From NCBI RefSeq assembly GCF_042853465.1, contig NZ_AP031497.1, positions 372,001 to 436,000 of the forward strand: DNA of 64,000 nt, in the 5' to 3' direction. Below, piece by piece: positions 18,897 through 26,081 of the stretch. Under the pieces are notes generated by a model that worked only from the letters and a program-made list of their open reading frames with translations, was not told where the DNA came from and did no database searches. Within the stretch, counting starts at the first letter, position 1, and each line of letters starts with the position of its first letter. The position numbers and the translations under genes are program-made. This stretch comes from Simiduia litorea (GTDB lineage: Bacteria; Pseudomonadota; Gammaproteobacteria; Pseudomonadales; Cellvibrionaceae).

Positions 18897-18950
18897 GCTG
18901 GGTTAATGTTTACCCAGCTCTCCTTGTCTCACCACAATTGCGTGGGAGAC
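18897..18950 (+). promoter_or_regulatory. Structured leader of rpsF (candidate S6:S18 autoregulatory element)
   Basis: Two tandem hairpins precede rpsF: GCTGGGT/ACCCAGC (18897-18918) and GTCTC-A-CCAC/GTGG-GAGAC (18926-18950), the second with a bulged base, ending 22 bases before the start codon and just before the AAGGAG ribosome site. In many bacteria the rpsF leader binds the S6:S18 complex as feedback control. Position and hairpin shape suit this, but I cannot confirm the conserved bulge motif by eye. Confidence 0.45.
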
Positions 18951-18971
18951 GTAACCCGTAAGGAGCAATCA

Positions 18972-19409
18972 ATGCGTCATTACGAAATCGTTTTTCTGGT
19001 TCACCCGGATCAGAGCGAGCAGGTGCCCGGTATGATCGAGCGCTACACTACTACCATCAATAGCGATGGCGGTAAGGTACATCGCTTGGAAGACTGGGGT
19101 CGTCGCCAGCTGGCTTACTCCATCAACAAGATTCACAAAGCTCACTATGTTCTGATGAACATCGAATGTAGCGAAGCTGCTTTGGAAGAACTGAACACCA
19201 ACTTCCGTTACAACGACGCTGTTCTGCGTAACTTGGTGATCCGTCAGGACGAGGCTATCACTGAAGAATCCCCCATCATGAAGGCTGAAAAAGAAGGCCG
19301 TGAGCGCAAGCAGCGTTCAGATTCGCGCCGCGAAGCCCGTAATGATGCGGATGATCAAGACGACAGCGACGACGATGTCGACGCTGACGATGACAGCACT
19401 GACGAATAA
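18972..19409 (+). CDS. rpsF: 30S ribosomal protein S6
   Basis: A 145-residue S6 protein. ATG 18972 follows AAGGAG at 18960-18965 and gives the canonical start MRHYEIVFLVHPDQSEQVP; the longer upstream frame is not used. The core (LEDWGRRQLAYSINKIHKAHYVLMNIE, then FRYNDAVLRNLVIR) is typical, and binds S18 and 16S rRNA in the platform of the small subunit. The C-terminus is extended by a very acidic tail (DADDQDDSDDDVDADDD) of the kind that, in E. coli, is lengthened by RimK glutamylation. It heads an operon with rpsR, a membrane protein gene, rplI and probably dnaB. Confidence 0.97.
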   Translation: MRHYEIVFLVHPDQSEQVPGMIERYTTTINSDGGKVHRLEDWGRRQLAYSINKIHKAHYVLMNIECSEAALEELNTNFRYNDAVLRNLVIRQDEAITEESPIMKAEKEGRERKQRSDSRREARNDADDQDDSDDDVDADDDSTDE

Positions 19410-19420
19410 GGAGTTCCACC

Positions 19421-19648
19421 ATGGCACGTTTTTTCCGTCGTCGTAAGTTCTGCCGTTTCAGCGCCGAAGGCGTTAAGCAGATTGACTACAAAGATCTGGA
19501 AACTCTGAAAGCGTACGTTTCAGAGACCGGCAAGATTGTTCCAAGCCGTATTACCGGTACTAAGGCTAAGTACCAGCGTCAGTTGGCGACCGCTATCAAG
19601 CGCGCGCGCGTTCTGGCTCTGTTGCCTTACACCGATAGCCACGAGTAA
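19421..19648 (+). CDS. rpsR: 30S ribosomal protein S18
   Basis: A 75-residue protein of exactly the usual size. MARFFRRRKFCRFSAEGVKQ at the start and KIVPSRITGTKAKYQRQLA in the second half are the conserved rRNA-binding parts. AAGGAG lies 7 bases before ATG, 11 bases after the rpsF stop. S18 forms a dimer with S6 during 30S assembly. Confidence 0.97.
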   Translation: MARFFRRRKFCRFSAEGVKQIDYKDLETLKAYVSETGKIVPSRITGTKAKYQRQLATAIKRARVLALLPYTDSHE

Positions 19649-19660
19649 GACTTAAATAGC

Positions 19661-20542
19661 GTGCAGGCACTGCTGAACTTCATTATGCGCGGCCGCTTAC
19701 AAGCGGCGATTGTAGCGATGCTTGGCAGTTGGTTCCCATTGGTCAGTCCGGCCGTGGTAGCTCTGGTTAGCCTGCGCAAGGGTGCTTTCGAAGGTACCTT
19801 AACCATGCTGTGGGCTATGTTGCCCGCATTAGTGGCCTTGGTGATTAGTGACCAAGAGATGAGCGACATGGGGCCGTTAATGCCCTTTGTCACCCTGATT
19901 GGATTGGTGGCGGTGTTAATGTCCGCCCAAGTGTTGCGAGCCAGTATTTCTTGGCCCTATACACTCACGGCTCTAGTGGCTTTTTCGGCCCTGGGCGCGC
20001 TGTTAATGGCAATGATGTTGCCTGACCCAGTGCAAAGCCTGATTCAAGTCATGGGCGACTTGTTGCGTGAACTCGCTGCCAATGCGCCGGAAGGTGCTGC
20101 GGTTGCAAACCCGAGTAACACGTTTGTGTTGGGTTTGATTGCCTATGTGGTCGCCTTGAGCGGTTTAGGCAGTTTGCTGTTGGCGCGCTGGTGGCAAGCC
20201 TTGTTGTATAACCCTGGTGGTTTTCAGCAAGAGTTTCACCAGTTGCGATTAATGCCGGTTCAGGCATTGATTTGCAGCCTCGGCGCAATCTACTGCTTGT
20301 TGCAACCTGCGGGTTACCAAGCATGGGCGAGCTTGTTCGCGTTGCCATTGTTGCTCACTGGTATTGCGCTAGTGCACGCCTTTGTACGTGCACGCCATTT
20401 AGGTAAAGGCTGGTTGGTGTTGATGTATTTTGGGCTCTTTGTTGCAGCCCCTTTAAGTGCAGCGATATCCGCCCTAGCCGTGGCTGATACGTGGTTAAAC
20501 TTACGTGATCGTTTGAAGGTGAAAGCGCCGTCTGACGATTGA
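19661..20542 (+). CDS. Integral membrane protein of the rpsR-rplI operon
   Basis: A 293-residue, strongly hydrophobic protein with about eight predicted membrane segments (for example VSPAVVALVSLRKGAF, LMPFVTLIGLVAVLMSAQV, LTALVAFSALGALLMAMM, TFVLGLIAYVVALSGLG, LFALPLLLTGIALVHAFV). A membrane protein gene at this place between rpsR and rplI is conserved in Pseudomonas and relatives, where it is uncharacterised; homology to the YybS/DUF2232 type is possible. Start GTG 19661 lies 12 bases after the rpsR stop with no clear Shine-Dalgarno, so translation probably depends on coupling to rpsR; an in-frame ATG at 19685 is an alternative. Why a membrane protein is retained inside a ribosomal operon is unknown. 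Confidence 0.85.
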   Translation: MQALLNFIMRGRLQAAIVAMLGSWFPLVSPAVVALVSLRKGAFEGTLTMLWAMLPALVALVISDQEMSDMGPLMPFVTLIGLVAVLMSAQVLRASISWPYTLTALVAFSALGALLMAMMLPDPVQSLIQVMGDLLRELAANAPEGAAVANPSNTFVLGLIAYVVALSGLGSLLLARWWQALLYNPGGFQQEFHQLRLMPVQALICSLGAIYCLLQPAGYQAWASLFALPLLLTGIALVHAFVRARHLGKGWLVLMYFGLFVAAPLSAAISALAVADTWLNLRDRLKVKAPSDD

Positions 20543-20577
20543 TGCAAACGAATTGCAAAATTTAGAGGATTACCGAG

Positions 20578-21024
20578 ATGGAAGTTATTCTGCTCGAAAA
20601 AGTAGGCAAGCTGGGCAAGATTGGTGACAAAGTCGCCGTAAGAGCCGGTTATGGCCGCAACTTCTTGTTGCCACAGGGCAAAGCTATTCGCGCGACTGCC
20701 AGCAATATTGCTGAGTTCGAAGCGCGTCGTGCTGAGCTTGAAGCTGCCGCTAACGCCAAATTGGCTGAAGCTGAAGCGCGCGCCGCGAAGATCAACGAAC
20801 TGGCGATTACCATCGCTGCCAACTCTGGCGACGAAGGTAAGCTGTTTGGTTCTATCGGTACACGCGACATCGCTGATGCAGCGACAGCTGCTGGCGTTGA
20901 AGTGGACAAAGCTGAAGTTCGTCTGCCCGAAGGCGCTCTGCGCGAAATCGGCGAGTACGAAATCGACGTTCAGGTTCACTCTGACGTGACTGCAGTACTG
21001 AAGTTGACTGTTATCGCCGAGTAA
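20578..21024 (+). CDS. rplI: 50S ribosomal protein L9
   Basis: A 148-residue L9, the standard length. The N-terminal domain (MEVILLEKVGKLGKIGDKV, RAGYGRNFLLPQGKA) binds 23S rRNA, a long helix (about 45-75, rich in Ala/Glu) follows, and the C-terminal domain carries GKLFGSIGTRDIADA. AGAGGAT lies before ATG. L9 limits frameshifting and protects from ribosome collisions. It is the fourth gene of the rpsF operon. Confidence 0.97.
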   Translation: MEVILLEKVGKLGKIGDKVAVRAGYGRNFLLPQGKAIRATASNIAEFEARRAELEAAANAKLAEAEARAAKINELAITIAANSGDEGKLFGSIGTRDIADAATAAGVEVDKAEVRLPEGALREIGEYEIDVQVHSDVTAVLKLTVIAE

Positions 21025-21030
21025 TCGTTG

Positions 21031-21146
21031 CCGAGGTGAAAACCTCGGTAGTGACCGCTTGCGGTAAGGGTTACAATCGGGCACTTTGTTGGTTCCCACT
21101 AAGCCTCGGCGATAGTGAGTATCAGCTCAGTGCCCGTTTTGTTTTT
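21031..21146 (+). terminator. Hairpins between rplI and dnaB (candidate terminator/attenuator)
   Basis: CCGAGGT-GAAA-ACCTCGG (21031-21048) is a stable GNRA-capped hairpin seven bases after the rplI stop. Further on, CGGGCACT (21078-21085) pairs with AGTGCCCG (21129-21136), followed by TTTTGTTTTT. This long-loop stem with a T-rich tail could end part of the ribosomal transcript before dnaB. Confidence 0.5.
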
Positions 21147-21222
21147 GGCTAGGTCTGCATTCAAGCGGCCAAGCCAAAGCGAATGTCTGTTGAAAATGAT
21201 AAAAACCAGCTAGAGATCATCC

Positions 21223-22683
21223 ATGGCCGAGCCCCGTCAAAAGCGAGCACCTGAGGATCAGGTTGATAACCTCAAGAGTACCGTGCTGCCTCATTCCTTA
21301 GAGGCTGAGCAGGCTGTGCTCGGTGGTTTGATGCGCGATGCGGGCCGTTTTGATACCGTGGCTGAGCTCATCACACCAGAAGACTTTTTCCGCGACGACC
21401 ATCGGCAAATTTACGCCATGATGGAGCGCCTGGTTGCCAGTGAGCAGCCTATTGATGCCATCACCCTTGTTGATGAACTAGAGCGCCACGGCGAGCTAGA
21501 GCGGGTGGGTGGTCACGCCTATTTGTTAGATTTGGCCCATAACACGCCGTCCGCTGCCAATATTGCCGCCTACGCGCGCATTATTCGCGAGCGCTCAACC
21601 CTGCGCGATTTGATTGCCGCGGCCAATGAGATTAGCCATACCAGCCTGAACCCAGCCGGTTTGGATTCCGATGACCTGCTGCAGTTAGCCGAGCGCCGCG
21701 TCGCCGCGATTGCCGAAGATCGTCCCAAAGAGGGCGGTTTTGTAGGTGCAGAAAGCCTACTGCACGACGCCGTAGCGCGCATTGATGAGCTGTTTCGCAC
21801 CGATTCAGATCTCACCGGTCTATCCACCGGTCTTGCTGATTTAAACGAACGCACGGCAGGTTGGCAGCCGGGCGAACTGATTATTCTCGCGGCCCGTCCA
21901 TCAATGGGCAAAACCGCGCTGGCGTTGAACTTTGTTGAAGCCGCCTTACACAACACCAAGAAGCCGTCTTTGGTGTTTAGTATGGAAATGCCCTCCAACT
22001 CGCTCATCATGCGTATGCTTTCCAGCCTTGGCCGCATTGACGCCGGTAAATTGCGCAACGGTAAGCTGACCGAAGAAGATTGGCCTAAATTATCGAGCGC
22101 GGTGGCCAAGTTAAAAGATAAGCCGCTCTATATCGATGACACACCGGCTTTAACGCCACAAGAGGTTCGGGCGCGGGTCAAGCGTGTAGTGCGCCAACAC
22201 CAGTCTAAATTGTTGCAAGAAAATCCCGAGATGACCTCTGAAGAGGCGGAAAAGCAAAGCCAGCCGGGCATGGTGATGGTGGATTATTTGCAGCTCATGC
22301 AGGTGGCCGGTAGCAGCGATGGCCGAACGCAGGAAATTTCCGAAATTTCGCGCTCCTTGAAAGGCTTGGCAAAAGAATTTAGTTGCCCGGTTATTGCGCT
22401 ATCGCAGCTGAACCGCGGTGTTGAACAGCGGCCCAACAAGCGACCCATGAACTCAGATTTGCGTGAATCGGGCGCCATCGAGCAGGACGCCGACGTTATT
22501 TTGTTTATTTATCGGGATGAATATTACAACGAAGATAGCCCCGATAAAGGCATGGCCGAGTTGATCATCGGCAAGCAGCGCAACGGTGAAATTGGTACCT
22601 GCAAGGCGGCGTTTGTCGGTAAGTACACGCGCTTTGAGAATTTGGCGCCAGAGTATATGCAGCAACCCGACTACGGACCTTAG
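21223..22683 (+). CDS. dnaB: Replicative DNA helicase DnaB
   Basis: A 486-residue hexameric 5'-3' helicase that unwinds the replication fork and binds DnaG and the clamp loader. The N-terminal domain (LPHSLEAEQAVLGGLMRDA, about 20-120) is followed by the linker helix and the RecA-like motor: Walker A ARPSMGKTALAL near 224-235, Walker B MVMVDYLQLMQ, and SQLNRGVEQRPNKRPMNSDLR with SGAIEQDADVI, the arginine-finger region. Length and motifs are typical and no intein is present. The gene follows rplI as in most gammaproteobacteria, but 198 bases with hairpins separate them. ATG 21223 has only a weak AGAG-type ribosome site. Confidence 0.97.
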   Translation: MAEPRQKRAPEDQVDNLKSTVLPHSLEAEQAVLGGLMRDAGRFDTVAELITPEDFFRDDHRQIYAMMERLVASEQPIDAITLVDELERHGELERVGGHAYLLDLAHNTPSAANIAAYARIIRERSTLRDLIAAANEISHTSLNPAGLDSDDLLQLAERRVAAIAEDRPKEGGFVGAESLLHDAVARIDELFRTDSDLTGLSTGLADLNERTAGWQPGELIILAARPSMGKTALALNFVEAALHNTKKPSLVFSMEMPSNSLIMRMLSSLGRIDAGKLRNGKLTEEDWPKLSSAVAKLKDKPLYIDDTPALTPQEVRARVKRVVRQHQSKLLQENPEMTSEEAEKQSQPGMVMVDYLQLMQVAGSSDGRTQEISEISRSLKGLAKEFSCPVIALSQLNRGVEQRPNKRPMNSDLRESGAIEQDADVILFIYRDEYYNEDSPDKGMAELIIGKQRNGEIGTCKAAFVGKYTRFENLAPEYMQQPDYGP

Positions 22684-22746
22684 CGCTAGCTGCGTTGTTG
22701 ATACAGCGTTGCTGCGGCTTTGAAAAATACTCACGTACTGTTTGTA

Positions 22747-23079
22747 CGCTGCGTTTTTTCAAAACCCCTGCGCCTTGTCTCAACGTCCTCGCATGACGCG
22801 CTAAGCATGATGATTGGATGGGTGTTCGTTGGCCGCGGGGTGGGTAGATATCTCACATCGCACCAGCGCCGCGTTTTTTCAAAACCCCTGCGCCTTGTCT
22901 CAACGTCCTCGCATGACGCGCTCAGCATGATGATTGGATGGGTGTTCGTTGGCCGCGGGGTGGGTGGATATCTCACATTGCAACAGCGCTGCGTTTTTTC
23001 AAAACCCCTGCGCCTCGTCTCAACATCCTCGCATGACGCGCTAAGCTTGATGATTGGATGGGTGTTCGCTTGCCACGGC
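22747..23079. repeat. Three 120-bp tandem direct repeats
   Basis: Units begin at 22747, 22867 and 22987; the period is exactly 120 bases and the third is cut at about base 93. Each starts with CGCTGCG or a close variant, followed by TTTTTTCAAAACCCCTGCG and later GATGATTGGATGGGTGTTCG. Units differ at only a few positions, so the duplication is recent or homogenised. A frame runs through all three (22720-23142), but it only mirrors the repeat and has no ribosome site, so I do not call it a gene. The array sits between dnaB and a small lipoprotein. Confidence 0.95.
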
Positions 23080-23144
23080 GTAGGCCTAAACGTCTTTCTG
23101 CCTCGATGCCATCGGCGTCATTTTATATTCCATCGGAGGTGACT

Positions 23145-23345
23145 ATGAAAGTGGTTATGGTTTTGTGCATCTGGGTACTGGTGGCTTGTAGCCAGGAGAA
23201 GCCGGTTGAGGCGGCAAAGCCGGAGGGCGTGATTCCTCAGGCGCAGTTGCGGGCGCTAGAGAAAGCTAAAGCGGTGGAACAAACCTTGTTAGATGCCGAT
23301 GCGGCGCGGCGCGCTAAGGCAGACCAGGCGACCAGCCCAGAATAG
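23145..23345 (+). CDS. Small lipoprotein
   Basis: A 66-residue protein. ATG 23145 has an excellent GGAGGT site 5 bases upstream, so it is preferred to earlier starts that run into the tandem repeats. MKVVMVLCIWVLVACSQEKP is a lipoprotein signal with lipobox LVAC, giving a mature peptide of about 51 residues. The remainder is charged and helical (QLRALEKAKAVEQTLLDADAARRAKAD), possibly a coiled coil. Small lipoproteins of this kind occur in many Pseudomonas relatives, but I cannot name a function. It ends six bases before the convergent HutD-family gene. Confidence 0.75.
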   Translation: MKVVMVLCIWVLVACSQEKPVEAAKPEGVIPQAQLRALEKAKAVEQTLLDADAARRAKADQATSPE

Positions 23346-23350
23346 TAGCC

Positions 23351-23926
23351 TTAGAGCCCAGACAGATAGATCAAAATAAAGCATTCACCACTGAGCGACC
23401 ATTCGCCCGCAGCGGGGTTTTCTATTTTCAGCAAGTGTCCAGCTGGCAGCGAATACTCGTCTTCACCAATACCTTGGCGCAAGGTCAGTGTGGTGCGATG
23501 GCTATAGGCGAAGCAAAAGCGCTCTTTCAGAATGTCGACTTTGCTAGGCGTCTTATAGGTATCTAAGCGCGCTTGGTAGCGGTGGCTTTTGGTGACGATG
23601 TTAAAGTCGGTGATGGGGCCGTCGATCAATTTACCGTGGGTTTGCCAGCTGCCGTCAAAGTCGGCAAAAGGTAGGTCGCCACTGAGCTTTTGGCTGTGGC
23701 CAATGGCGTGTTCAAGTAAGATACCATTACCTTCAAGTACCACCAGCGTCCGCTGATAGCCGGTAAAATCGGAAAACGGACCGTCCTCTTCCACTTGTGC
23801 AATGCTGATGCGCCAATCGAAGGATTGAACGGTGTCCCCTTCACTGATGGCAAGCTCCAAGGTGGTTCCTTTGCCGTTTTTCCAGGGGATTTCTTTGAAG
23901 TCTTCTGGGCCGAAAATTTCAATCAT
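23351..23926 (-). CDS. HutD/Ves family protein
   Basis: A cupin-like protein of 191 residues (195 from the alternative GTG at 23938). The N-terminal IPWKNGKGTTLELA matches the WKNGGGxT motif of the HutD/Ves family, and FDWRISIAQVEEDGPFSDF with GYQRTLVVLEG and the late LPAGHLLKIEN are the other family signatures. E. coli Ves is cold- and stress-induced; HutD modulates histidine use in Pseudomonas. No hut genes are near, so the Ves-like label is safer. The GTG context also resembles a Shine-Dalgarno for ATG 23926, so the start is undecided. Confidence 0.85.
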   Translation of the reverse strand: MIEIFGPEDFKEIPWKNGKGTTLELAISEGDTVQSFDWRISIAQVEEDGPFSDFTGYQRTLVVLEGNGILLEHAIGHSQKLSGDLPFADFDGSWQTHGKLIDGPITDFNIVTKSHRYQARLDTYKTPSKVDILKERFCFAYSHRTTLTLRQGIGEDEYSLPAGHLLKIENPAAGEWSLSGECFILIYLSGL

Positions 23927-24164
23927 CGAACTGCTCACTTACTTGTGCCCGACCGGGGCATTCGATTCTAACTCCGTTATCCCGCAATCCTACCACTCAT
24001 TGCCGGGCTGTTAAGCCTATTTCACGTAAAAAAGGCGCGAATAATGGGCTTACTGAAAAGTATGCCGTAAATTATCGAATATTCGTTCCGTTTTTGCTCA
24101 TAGTTTTCAAACAACCGTTCTAGTATCATCTGCGCGTTTTTAAAGACCTTATTGAGGGCGCATC

Positions 24165-25016
24165 ATGCGAATTTTCCACCAGATCCAATCGTTGCGAGAT
24201 GCGCTTAAAACCGAGCGTGCCGCCGGCAAGCGAATCGGTTTTGTGCCCACCATGGGTAACTTGCACGACGGTCACATCGCGTTGATTAAGCAAGCCCAGA
24301 CCACCTGTGACGTTGTTGTCTGCTCGATTTTCGTCAATGGCCTGCAATTTGGCTTGAATGAAGATTGGGATAAATACCCGCGAACCTTCCGCGAAGACTG
24401 CGACAAACTAAAAGCCGCCGGTTGCGACTATTTATTTAATCCAGATGACAACGAAATGTACCCCAATGGTTTGGATACTCAAACGCGGGTGATTTGTCCA
24501 ACCATGACGGATGTACTCTGTGGTGCCAGCCGTCCAGGTCATTTTGAAGGGGTGACCACCGTGGTCACTAAGTTGTTCAATATTGTCCAGCCCGACGAGG
24601 CTGTGTTTGGTATTAAAGACTACCAGCAGCTCGCGGTCATACGCCGGATGGCGGAAGATCTATGCATACCGATTCAGATCACCGCAGCAGCTATTCATCG
24701 CGAGGCAGATGGTCTAGCGATGAGCTCGCGCAACTCGTATTTGAAGCCTGAAGAGCGTGCAAAGGTGTCGCAATTGCAAGCCAGCTTGCAGTGGGCCGCG
24801 GCAGAAATTAAAGCCGGTAAGAAAGATTTTGATGTGATTGAGCTCGAAGCTAAATCACAAATTATTGCCGCGGGTTTTAGACCGGATTACTTTTCTGTAT
24901 GCAACAGTAGAACTCTAGCGCAAGCAGCACATGACGATAAAAACATTACCATTTTGGGTGCGATGTTTACCCAGTCTGCGCGGTTAATTGACAATCTTTC
25001 TATCGAATTGAATTGA
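24165..25016 (+). CDS. panC: Pantothenate synthetase (pantoate-beta-alanine ligase)
   Basis: A 283-residue ATP-dependent ligase joining pantoate and beta-alanine in the last step of vitamin B5 synthesis. Conserved parts: FVPTMGNLHDGHIALIKQA (HIGH-type nucleotide motif), SIFVNGLQFG, ICPTMTDVLCGASRPGHFEGVTTVV, FGIKDYQQLAVIRRM and the SSRNSYL motif. Several normally fixed positions differ slightly (QFGLNED instead of QFGPNED; PTM..VLCG for P.l...LeG), so this is a divergent but complete member. GAGGG precedes ATG. panD follows with 8 bases between stop and start, so panCD form an operon; panB is not in the window. Confidence 0.95.
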   Translation: MRIFHQIQSLRDALKTERAAGKRIGFVPTMGNLHDGHIALIKQAQTTCDVVVCSIFVNGLQFGLNEDWDKYPRTFREDCDKLKAAGCDYLFNPDDNEMYPNGLDTQTRVICPTMTDVLCGASRPGHFEGVTTVVTKLFNIVQPDEAVFGIKDYQQLAVIRRMAEDLCIPIQITAAAIHREADGLAMSSRNSYLKPEERAKVSQLQASLQWAAAEIKAGKKDFDVIELEAKSQIIAAGFRPDYFSVCNSRTLAQAAHDDKNITILGAMFTQSARLIDNLSIELN

Positions 25017-25024
25017 GGTACAGC

Positions 25025-25405
25025 ATGTTAACGACGTTACTTAAGGGCAAGCTGCACATGGCCAGCGTGACAATGGCGGAGCTTTGGTATGATGGCTCCT
25101 GCGCCATCGATCAAAACTTGGTGGAATTGGCCGGTCTGAAAGAGTTTGAACAAATCGATATTTACAATGTCAGCAACGGCGAGCGTTTCACCACCTATGT
25201 CATTTTGGCTGAGCGCGGATCGGGCACCATTTCGATGAATGGTGCCGCCGCTCGTCGCGTACAAAAAGGCGATCGCGTGATCATTGCTGCTTATGGCCAA
25301 TTTGCAGAGGCAGAGGCCGCCGAGCATAAACCTAAGCTGGTTTATTTGAATGCTGACAATAGCGTTGAACGCTCAACCAACACCATTCCCGTGCAAGTTG
25401 CGTAA
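25025..25405 (+). CDS. panD: Aspartate 1-decarboxylase
   Basis: A 126-residue pyruvoyl enzyme making beta-alanine from aspartate, the substrate of PanC. ATG 25025 is chosen because it follows GAGGT and yields the canonical start MLTTLLKGKLHMASVT; the frame also has an earlier TTG inside panC. The self-cleavage site Gly24-Ser25 in WYDGSCAID is at exactly the E. coli position, and NGERFTTYVI, GSGTISMNGAAAR and VIIAAYGQF follow. The gene is normal in length and all key residues are present. Confidence 0.96.
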   Translation: MLTTLLKGKLHMASVTMAELWYDGSCAIDQNLVELAGLKEFEQIDIYNVSNGERFTTYVILAERGSGTISMNGAAARRVQKGDRVIIAAYGQFAEAEAAEHKPKLVYLNADNSVERSTNTIPVQVA

Positions 25406-25422
25406 TTTTTCCCGTATCTAGG

Positions 25423-26007
25423 TTAGGGCTTCTGATAAACCCCAAAGTAAACGTGGGGTTTATCGCTCGCTTGCCCCTCCCTTACCCGCGTTGGCACTTG
25501 GTGTTGCACCGGTGCAAGACGCTTTAAGTAGTGCGCGATAGCGCGTGCATCTTGATCTGACAATTGCGCATAAGCTGCCCAAGGCATTACCGCGGACTGA
25601 CGTATGCCGTGGCGATCCTCTCCCGCTCTAAGCATCAATACGATGTCTGTTTCCGACCAATTACCTAAACCTGTGGTTGGGTCCGGTGTTAAGTTGGGCG
25701 GAAAGACGATGCCAGGTTTAGCGCTCTTCAATGGGTTGCTCGTGGCAATGCCCGTGTTCGAGCCGGCCAATAAAAATTTGGAATTCGCGTTTCCTGTTAA
25801 TGCGCCGTCCGTGTGACAGGTGCCGCAACCGAGTAGTGTTACCAAGTAAGCGCCTTGTATGCTCAGCTCGGTGGCTTGAGTTATTGGCGTTGGTGCAGTT
25901 TGAGCGGTATCTGGGTGCCGTTCGATAAACATCGACTGTGATGCTTGGTGCGTGCAGCCGGCGAGAGAAAAGAGTGTGGTCGACAGGATTACCCAATTAA
26001 GTTTCAT
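25423..26007 (-). CDS. Lipoprotein c-type cytochrome
   Basis: A 194-residue monohaem cytochrome c. ATG 26007 gives a clear lipoprotein signal (MKLNWVILSTTLFSLAGCTH, lipobox LAGC), so the longer upstream frame is not used. The haem motif CGTCH lies at 61-65, and the likely axial Met is in AVMPWAAYAQLSD. The C-terminal LSDQDARAIAHYLKRL is the closing helix of class I cytochromes such as those attached to dehydrogenases. It probably passes electrons in the periplasm from a partner enzyme, but no dehydrogenase gene lies beside it. Confidence 0.85.
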   Translation of the reverse strand: MKLNWVILSTTLFSLAGCTHQASQSMFIERHPDTAQTAPTPITQATELSIQGAYLVTLLGCGTCHTDGALTGNANSKFLLAGSNTGIATSNPLKSAKPGIVFPPNLTPDPTTGLGNWSETDIVLMLRAGEDRHGIRQSAVMPWAAYAQLSDQDARAIAHYLKRLAPVQHQVPTRVREGQASDKPHVYFGVYQKP

Positions 26008-26081
26008 AAGAAAACGCCTCTTGTTTCTTTCAATGTACCAAGCTTTTGCTTGCTCTGTATTGATATGGCGCAAGCATTGAT

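Noticed and set aside
22747..23079. CRISPR array
   Set aside because: Units are 120 bases and nearly identical throughout, with no unique spacers between short repeats.
22720..23142. Open reading frames on both strands through the tandem repeats
   Set aside because: They only reflect the 120-base period, which is a multiple of three; there is no ribosome site and no recognisable domain.
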